Assembly: GCF_034259425.1 (NCBI RefSeq)
Contig: NZ_JAXIVU010000010.1
Coordinates: 1 to 64,000, forward strand
Direction of reading: 5' to 3'
From: Denitrificimonas halotolerans
GTDB taxonomy: Bacteria > Pseudomonadota > Gammaproteobacteria > Pseudomonadales > Pseudomonadaceae
Length of the DNA stretch: 64,000 nucleotides
Shown here: in pieces, positions 59,173 to 64,000 of the stretch
How the letters are laid out: each line of letters opens with the position of its first letter
Position numbering within the stretch: position 1 is the first letter of the stretch
Position numbers and translations under genes: made by a program
Notes under the pieces: model-generated
Database searches by the model: none
The model's input: only the letters and a program-made list of their open reading frames with translations
Told to the model about the DNA's origin: nothing

Positions 59173-59189
59173 GTCGGGGAGGATGTCAA
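58920..59189 (+). ncRNA. Predicted guide-RNA (omega/reRNA) scaffold at the tnpB 3' end, copy 3
   Basis: In TnpB systems the guide RNA spans the 3' part of tnpB and the right end, with the guide just beyond it. The right-end hairpin (CCCGTCCTTTAGGTCGGG, about 59161-59178) and closing GGATGTCAA are present, so the guide would begin at 59190 (TCAGATCAGTATTTATAA). The 5' boundary is a rough guess. The equivalent in copy 2 ends at 40357. Confidence 0.45.
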
Positions 59190-59222
59190 TCAGATCAGTA
59201 TTTATAAACTAAGGAGTTCCGC

Positions 59223-60086
59223 GTGACGGCTACCGTTCAAGAAATACGTATCCAATTACCTCATATCGACTTGGCCGCGCGTGTTTATGGTCCTGAAAAT
59301 GGCCAACCAGTTTTGGCATTACATGGTTGGCTGGATAATTCAATGACCTTTGAGTTGCTGGCGCCTAAATTGCAGGGCTTACGCATTGTTGCTATTGATA
59401 TGGCAGGGCACGGCCACTCTGGGCACCGCGAACCAGGAGCAGGTTATCAGCTGTGGGATTATGCATTGGACGCCTTACTGGCTGCTCAGCAGCTTGGGTG
59501 GGATAAGTTTTCCTTATTAGGACACTCGCTAGGTGGTATTGTTAGTGTACTCCTCGCTGCTGCAGTGCCTGAGCGCATTGAGCGTATTGCTTTGATAGAT
59601 GGTTTAGTACCAGACACTGGCGAGGCGGAACAATCACCACAAAAACTGGGCGAGGCATTGAAGGCCCAAATTAAATTATCTAGCAAAAAGAAAACAGTTT
59701 ATAAAACCATGGAACAAGCTGTTCAGGCGCGTATGGCAGGGTTTATGCCTGTGAGCCAGTTGGCAGCAGAGCTCTTAGCTCAGCGTGGTTTAAGCCCAGT
59801 TGCTGGCGGTTATAGTTGGAACAGCGACTCACGCTTAACCTTACCTTCCCCTTTGCGCTTAACTCAATCGCATGCGCAAGCTTTTGTACGTGCTGTACAG
59901 TGTCCAATGCGTTTGATTGCTGCAGAACAAGGTGTATTACTGAAAGAGGCTGACTTTCTGAAGTTTGTTAGTACTTATTCTTTAGATGTGCAACGTTTAC
60001 CAGGCGGCCATCACTTGCACCTTGATGATGAGCAAGGCGCACAGGCAGTTGCTGAAGTTGTGCAGGATTTTTTTTGTATATCATGA
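59223..60086 (+). CDS. Alpha/beta hydrolase
   Basis: 287-aa alpha/beta-hydrolase-fold protein. The oxyanion-hole motif LALHGWLDNSMTF (about 30-42), nucleophile elbow LLGHSLGGI (Ser99, approximately) and C-terminal His in LPGGHHLHLD (about 262) complete the triad. The substrate is unknown; relatives are annotated as esterases or lipases. The start is GTG at 59223 with AAGGAGTTCCGC upstream. IS copy 3 ends 33 bases before, so it may have lost an original promoter or use one inside the IS. A DUF4892 gene follows. Confidence 0.85.
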   Translation: MTATVQEIRIQLPHIDLAARVYGPENGQPVLALHGWLDNSMTFELLAPKLQGLRIVAIDMAGHGHSGHREPGAGYQLWDYALDALLAAQQLGWDKFSLLGHSLGGIVSVLLAAAVPERIERIALIDGLVPDTGEAEQSPQKLGEALKAQIKLSSKKKTVYKTMEQAVQARMAGFMPVSQLAAELLAQRGLSPVAGGYSWNSDSRLTLPSPLRLTQSHAQAFVRAVQCPMRLIAAEQGVLLKEADFLKFVSTYSLDVQRLPGGHHLHLDDEQGAQAVAEVVQDFFCIS

Positions 60087-60167
60087 AATGGCATAAGGTA
60101 TGCGCTAGGGTAATGAGACGAAAGCTAGCTTCATACAAACTGCACAAACTATGCTGGTAAGGTGATC

Positions 60168-60983
60168 ATGGATAAACGGATGTTAAAATCGGCTATGGCC
60201 GTGTTACTCGCAGCAGCTGGAAATATTGCTTTTGCAAGTCATTTTGAAGAGCTCTTAAGTCTTGAGTCTTTACATGATGCAAGAATTATTACTGAGCAGC
60301 GGCAGGAAACTGTAGAAAAAATCTATCCAAAAGGATCGGTGCGCCGTATCAGTGGTAACACGCGCTATAGTGGTGAGGTCTTGGTGCGGGGCTCGGTCGA
60401 TGTTTTAACAGTACAATTATCGCCTAGCCATGAAGCACTGAGTGCATTCAATGGTAGTCGCCAGCTTCTACAAGGTAAAGGGGCTGACATGCTGTATTGG
60501 TGTGCCGCCCGCGAGTGTGGGCCCAGTAATCTGTGGGCGAACCATGTGTTCAATAATGCACGTTTATATGGGCCTGATGACCAGCAGGCCTATGCACTTT
60601 ATCGTCTTAAAGAAGGTGAACAGTCCAATTTAGTAGCGGTCTATGCTATTACACGTGGTAATGGTCGTGGTTTTTTACATGCAGAATATTTCCAAGCACA
60701 GCAGTTACCTGAACGCTTGCTGCCCACAGCAACAACTTTGGAGCGACAGCTGAGTACCGATGATCGATTAGCTTTGCGCGGGTTGACGGGTGAGCCTGAC
60801 TCGGTTTGGGTACATTTATTGGTGCGTGCCTTGAATCAAAACAGCACCATGCGAATCAGTATGGCGGGCGAGTATGCAACACAGTGGCGTGATGCGATGG
60901 TGGAAGTGGGCTTGCGCAAAAGCCGTATAGAAATTGAGGCAGAATTTGAGCAGCCGGGATTACTTTTGCAACGTTTGCCTTAA
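60168..60983 (+). CDS. DUF4892 family exported protein
   Basis: Exported protein of unknown function, 271 aa from the ATG at 60168 (a GTG at 60162 is less likely because AAGGTG would overlap it). The signal peptide ends near AFA-SHFEELL (about residue 24). The body has GSVRRISGNTRYSGEVLVRG, then an ARECGPSNLWANHVF segment with a conserved Cys, and a C-terminal part resembling an OmpA-type fold (LVRALNQNSTMRISMAGEYA). This layout fits DUF4892 proteins, which sit beside a hydrolase gene in other pseudomonads. Likely periplasmic. Confidence 0.75.
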   Translation: MDKRMLKSAMAVLLAAAGNIAFASHFEELLSLESLHDARIITEQRQETVEKIYPKGSVRRISGNTRYSGEVLVRGSVDVLTVQLSPSHEALSAFNGSRQLLQGKGADMLYWCAARECGPSNLWANHVFNNARLYGPDDQQAYALYRLKEGEQSNLVAVYAITRGNGRGFLHAEYFQAQQLPERLLPTATTLERQLSTDDRLALRGLTGEPDSVWVHLLVRALNQNSTMRISMAGEYATQWRDAMVEVGLRKSRIEIEAEFEQPGLLLQRLP

Positions 60984-61010
60984 TAGCAGCTTTATCGATG
61001 GGTAAACATT

Positions 61011-62096
61011 ATGTTTAGTAATGACCGCTTATTAGCGCAGATTGTTTTGTTGAGTTTACTTGGGGCTTGTCTGTGGGTTTTGACACCTTTTATTTCAGCC
61101 TTGTTTTGGGCTGCAGTCTTAGCTTTTGCAAGTTGGCCGTTGATGCAGTTTTTGACGCGAGTTTTTAATAATAATGAGTCATTAGCGGCGGGAGTGCTCA
61201 CATCTGGTTGGGTTGTGGTGCTTGCGGGACCGTTGATTTGGCTTGGTTTTAATATTGCCGATCACATTCGAACAACAACTGAACTGATTAAGAATTTGCG
61301 TGTAACAGGCTTGCCTGATCCACCAGAGTGGATGGTTGAGTTGCCGATGATTGGCGATCGTTTGTTGGAAATCTGGATGGCTGCAGATGAGCAGGGCGCA
61401 GCCTTTTTTGCCACTATTAAACCTTATATGGGACAGACTGGAAATTGGTTATTGGCTCGCAGTGCCAGTATTGGGGCAGGTCTTTTAGAATTGGCACTGA
61501 GCTTGTTTCTAGTCTTTTTCTTCTATCGTGATGGACCACGCCTAGCGCACTTTGTGAAAAGTTTAGTCGAACGATTAATTGATGAGCGTGGCGATTATTA
61601 TATTGATTTAGTTGCTGGCACTGTACGTCGAGTGGTCAATGGCGTCATTGGAACAGCCGCTGCGCAGTCTTTGGTTGCCTTGTTTGGGTTTGTTGTGGCA
61701 GGTGTACCAGGGGCGCTAATTTTAGCTTCATTGACTTTTATGCTTAGTTTGATACCTATGGGGCCGCCGCTTGTCTGGGGACCAGCTGTTGCATGGTTAT
61801 TTATGCAAAATGAATATGGTATGGCGTTCTTCCTGCTGTTTTGGGGCTTTTTTGTGATCAGCACTGTGGATAATGTCCTAAAACCTTACCTTATTAGTCG
61901 CGGTGGTAATTTGCCTCTGGTTGTTGTGTTGATGGGGGTGTTTGGTGGTTTATTTGCCTTTGGTTTTATGGGTTTGTTTCTAGGGCCTACTTTACTTGCA
62001 GTTGCTTATAGTTTGGTAAGTGATTGGGTGTCGCATAATCAGCCTGACACAGCGGTTATAACCGACCCATCGCGGTCCATTGAAAAACAGGAATGA
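61011..62096 (+). CDS. AI-2E family (PerM/YdiK-like) transporter
   Basis: 361-aa membrane protein with about eight helices of the UPF0118/AI-2E family. The central soluble-side segment is about 90-150 and the conserved motif region GVIGTAAAQSLVALFGFVVAGVPGAL; the family's SLIPMGPPLVWGPA and VDNVLKPYLISRGGNLPLVVVLMGVFGG follow. Members include TqsA (autoinducer-2 export) and Na+/H+ antiporters. The substrate cannot be chosen from sequence. It starts 27 bases after the DUF4892 gene, so co-transcription is likely. Confidence 0.88.
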   Translation: MFSNDRLLAQIVLLSLLGACLWVLTPFISALFWAAVLAFASWPLMQFLTRVFNNNESLAAGVLTSGWVVVLAGPLIWLGFNIADHIRTTTELIKNLRVTGLPDPPEWMVELPMIGDRLLEIWMAADEQGAAFFATIKPYMGQTGNWLLARSASIGAGLLELALSLFLVFFFYRDGPRLAHFVKSLVERLIDERGDYYIDLVAGTVRRVVNGVIGTAAAQSLVALFGFVVAGVPGALILASLTFMLSLIPMGPPLVWGPAVAWLFMQNEYGMAFFLLFWGFFVISTVDNVLKPYLISRGGNLPLVVVLMGVFGGLFAFGFMGLFLGPTLLAVAYSLVSDWVSHNQPDTAVITDPSRSIEKQE

Positions 62097-62182
62097 ACTT
62101 GATTTCAATTAGCTCGTCAGAAGTAAAATCAAGTTTCGTATGATCTGCGTGTGTACATAAATTTAGATACTGGAGGCCTTAG

Positions 62183-63358
62183 GTGCCAGTTAGTGTATGG
62201 GGGTTGGCAATTGCTCAGGCACTGCTAACCACAGGAAATATTTTACTGGTAGCAGTTTCGGCTTTAATTGGTAAACAATTAGCTAGTCATCCTGCGTTGA
62301 TTACTGTGCCGGTGGCCATGCAGTTTTTGGGCTTAATTGTGGCCACCTTACCCGCGGCACATTTAATGCACAAATTAGGGCGCAAAGTGGGCTTTATTCT
62401 TGGCAATAGTATTGGTTTGCTTGGTACATGGGTTGCTTTACAGGGCTTAGAAGCCAGCAGTTTAATGCACTTTGCAGTAGGTACTTTTTTGATTGGTATG
62501 GCCATTGGCACAGGTCAACAGTACCGTTTTGCAGCTTTAGATGTGTGTAATGTGGAACAGCGTCCTCGGGCGATCAGTATGGTCATGGCTGGTGGTATTT
62601 TAGCAGCGATTTTAGGTCCAAACTTAGCGATTTGGTCTCGACAGTGGTTTGACGGCAATCCTTTTGTCGGTGCTTTTTATGGGCTATTCATGATTTATGT
62701 GCTGGCTTTGCTTTTGATCAGTAGCTTGCGATTAGCTACTGCAGTAAAAACTATTCCTGGGGAGGTCTCTCGCAGTTATTACGAGTTATTTCAACAGCCT
62801 TTATTGGTTGCTACGATTGCTTCAGGTGCGATTGGCTACGCGATCATGGTGCTTTTAATGACAGCTACACCTATTGCTATGCAGCAGGATGGTTTTCCGT
62901 TTAGTAATATTGCTTGGGTGATTCAGTGGCATGTTTTGGGTATGTATGTGCCATCATTTTTTACTGGTCATCTGATTCGTCGTTTTAGCTCGCGCAGTGT
63001 TATTTTATGGGGTTGCGCTGTTTTGGCACTTTGCGTTTTAGTCAATGTTTTGGGCAATAGTTATTGGCATTACCTGCTAAGTTTAATGTTGTTAGGTGTG
63101 GGTTGGAACTTTACTTACATCGGTGCAACTCACTTACTGACCTTTACTTACAGGCCAGCAGAACAAGGTAAGGTGCAAGGCATTAATGAGTTTATGGTTT
63201 TTACCGCTGCTGCAGTAGGTAGTTTATTGGCCGGTATGGGGGTAGATATTCTAGGCTGGTTTTGGCTGAATATTGCTTCGTTGCCACCTTTGATTTTTGT
63301 GGCTTGGTGGATATTTAGCTTAGCTGATGAGCGAGCCCGTGAACGAGTAAAGGGTTAG
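62183..63358 (+). CDS. Major facilitator superfamily transporter
   Basis: 391-aa protein with about 12 predicted helices and no large loops. The motif-A-like loop between TM2 and TM3 is MHKLGRKVGF (about 55-64), typical of MFS. The second half has GHLIRRFSSRSVILWG, the equivalent loop. The start is GTG at 62183 behind GGAGG. It resembles uncharacterised pseudomonad MFS proteins; the substrate is unknown. A hairpin separates it from the convergent yggS. Confidence 0.85.
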   Translation: MPVSVWGLAIAQALLTTGNILLVAVSALIGKQLASHPALITVPVAMQFLGLIVATLPAAHLMHKLGRKVGFILGNSIGLLGTWVALQGLEASSLMHFAVGTFLIGMAIGTGQQYRFAALDVCNVEQRPRAISMVMAGGILAAILGPNLAIWSRQWFDGNPFVGAFYGLFMIYVLALLLISSLRLATAVKTIPGEVSRSYYELFQQPLLVATIASGAIGYAIMVLLMTATPIAMQQDGFPFSNIAWVIQWHVLGMYVPSFFTGHLIRRFSSRSVILWGCAVLALCVLVNVLGNSYWHYLLSLMLLGVGWNFTYIGATHLLTFTYRPAEQGKVQGINEFMVFTAAAVGSLLAGMGVDILGWFWLNIASLPPLIFVAWWIFSLADERARERVKG

Positions 63359-63369
63359 TCTTAAGGTGA

Positions 63370-63403
63370 ACAGATGCCACTACTGCTTAACAGCGGCATC
63401 TGT
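63370..63403. terminator. Hairpin between the MFS gene and yggS
   Basis: ACAGATGCC ... GGCATCTGT with a 16-base loop between convergent genes. Weak T-tracts on both sides. Confidence 0.55.
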
Positions 63404-63409
63404 GGTCGT

Positions 63410-64000
63410 TTATTTAGGCCAGTAGTAGCTGTCAGGTTGCTCACGAGTACCAAAGATGGCTTGCCCAATGCGTACAATGGTGGCGCCTTCTTCAATTGCC
63501 AACTCGAAGTCCCCTGACATACCCATGGACAGTTCGGTCAGTTGCATCTTCGGTGGTGCAATTTTTTTCAGTTGATCACGTAGCTCACGTAGCTTAATAA
63601 AACAGCTGCGTACTTGCTCAGTATCATCTGAGTTGATGGCTAGGGTCATTAAGCCACGGATGTGCAGACGTGGGAATGCTTCGAGTTGGGTTATTAGCTT
63701 AGCTGCTTGTTCAGGGGCAATACCGTATTTGCTTTTTTCCCCCGATGTATTGATTTGTATTAGGACATCTAAATCACGGTTTTCTATTTCGAGACGTTGG
63801 TTGAGTGCTTGTGCTAAGCGCAAACTGTCTAAAGCATGAAACTCGCTAGCAAAACGTGCGACGTATTTGGCTTTATTGGTTTGTAAATGGCCAATGACAC
63901 ACCACTTTAGATTGTCTAGGTCGTCTAATTCTTGCCACTTTTGATAGGCTTCTTGAACTTTATTTTCTCCGAACATGCGACAACCAGCAGCATAGGCTTG
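63410..64000 (-). CDS. yggS: YggS-family pyridoxal phosphate homeostasis protein (5' end outside the window)
   Basis: PLP-binding protein (PLPBP/PROSC family) that keeps vitamin B6 balanced. The frame is open to the window edge: upstream of the internal Met at 63976 it reads QAYAAGCR, joining the family motif FGENKVQEA. About 35-40 N-terminal residues, including the PLP lysine, are expected beyond base 64000. Visible motifs are WCVIGHLQTNKAK, LIQINTSGEKSKYGI, LRIRGLMT-like LHIRGLMTL and LSMGMSGDFELAIEEGATIVRIG. In most gamma-proteobacteria it lies near proC and pilT. Confidence 0.92.
   Translation of the reverse strand, partial: QAYAAGCRMFGENKVQEAYQKWQELDDLDNLKWCVIGHLQTNKAKYVARFASEFHALDSLRLAQALNQRLEIENRDLDVLIQINTSGEKSKYGIAPEQAAKLITQLEAFPRLHIRGLMTLAINSDDTEQVRSCFIKLRELRDQLKKIAPPKMQLTELSMGMSGDFELAIEEGATIVRIGQAIFGTREQPDSYYWPK

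Larger units (their letters stand above)
58060..59189 (+). mobile_element. tnpB-type IS, copy 3 (most complete)
   Basis: Element of 1130 bases. Left boundary follows TTAT (58056-58059). The left end (58060-58188) has a hairpin GGGCTGCTTAAGCAGCCC, and the right end closes with CCGTCCTTTAGGTCGGGGAGGATGTCAA (59163-59189), nearly the same as copy 2. There is no duplication of the target, as expected for IS200/IS605 elements. It carries only tnpB, so movement would need a tnpA from elsewhere. The joined flanks rebuild a plausible sixA-hydrolase intergenic region. Confidence 0.88.

Noticed and set aside
1..64000. CRISPR array, prophage or toxin-antitoxin system
   Set aside because: No regularly spaced repeats, cas genes, phage structural genes or convincing toxin-antitoxin pairs in the window.

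Overview
The window comes from a gammaproteobacterium of the Pseudomonadaceae. The strongest markers are an OprI lipoprotein nearly identical to the Pseudomonas one, a split class II ribonucleotide reductase (nrdJa/nrdJb), a cysH-thrH pair, and the gene strings infA-bpt-aat-ftsK-lolA-rarA-serS-cysG and alaS-lysC-csrA-tRNAs-mgtE, which I recall from P. aeruginosa. By eye the DNA is much richer in A+T than typical Pseudomonas. That, a complete Na+-pumping oxaloacetate decarboxylase and the shortened gene neighbourhoods suggest a small-genome, low-GC relative (Thiopseudomonas/Oblitimonas-like). The genus is inference. The window is chromosomal, with no phage, plasmid, rRNA or CRISPR signals.

Layout. 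1-348: truncated tnpB-type IS. 0.4-6.1 kb (minus): three-gene RND multidrug efflux operon with a TtgR/AcrR-like operator over its promoter. 6.3-10.4 kb: ybaK, an orphan ABC ATPase, grxD, leuA. 10.7-13.3 kb: a DUF2946 protein and the copper receptor oprC. 13.5-23.2 kb: conserved housekeeping block (infA, bpt, aat, ftsK, lolA, rarA, crcB, serS, cysG). 23.5-35.1 kb: aruC/argD-type aminotransferase, a small acidic protein, alaS, lysC, csrA, tRNA-Ser, two identical tRNA-Arg, mgtE and oadGAB. 35.2-37.4 kb: oprI, a gene-poor stretch with decayed tnpB debris, tRNA-Leu. 37.7-43 kb: RIO kinase, cysH, deleted IS copy, thrH, glpD. 43.1-47.2 kb: cvfB-like gene followed by an adaptor/FtsX-permease/ATPase exporter. 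47.5-51.8 kb: nrdJab behind NrdR boxes, IS left-end relic, methyltransferase. 51.8-52.5 kb: gene-free, AT-rich, with DnaA boxes. 52.5-55.4 kb: sohB, fabB, fabA. 56-58 kb: gpsA, DUF4389 gene, sixA. 58.1-59.2 kb: the only uninterrupted tnpB copy. 59.2-64 kb: hydrolase, DUF4892 protein, AI-2E transporter, MFS transporter, yggS (cut by the window edge).

Most genes form short housekeeping operons for translation, replication/repair, cofactor, amino-acid and fatty-acid synthesis. The accessory signal is a family of related IS200/IS605-type tnpB elements without a tnpA: three copies plus a solo left end, all with a TTAT/TTAC tetranucleotide at the left boundary and each differently damaged. Comparing them gives the element ends, a predicted target-adjacent motif and guide sequences. 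It also suggests that a nuclease-less copy (39677-40357) could still express a guide RNA for the protein of the copy at 58060-59189, whose RuvC-II glutamate is replaced by glycine.
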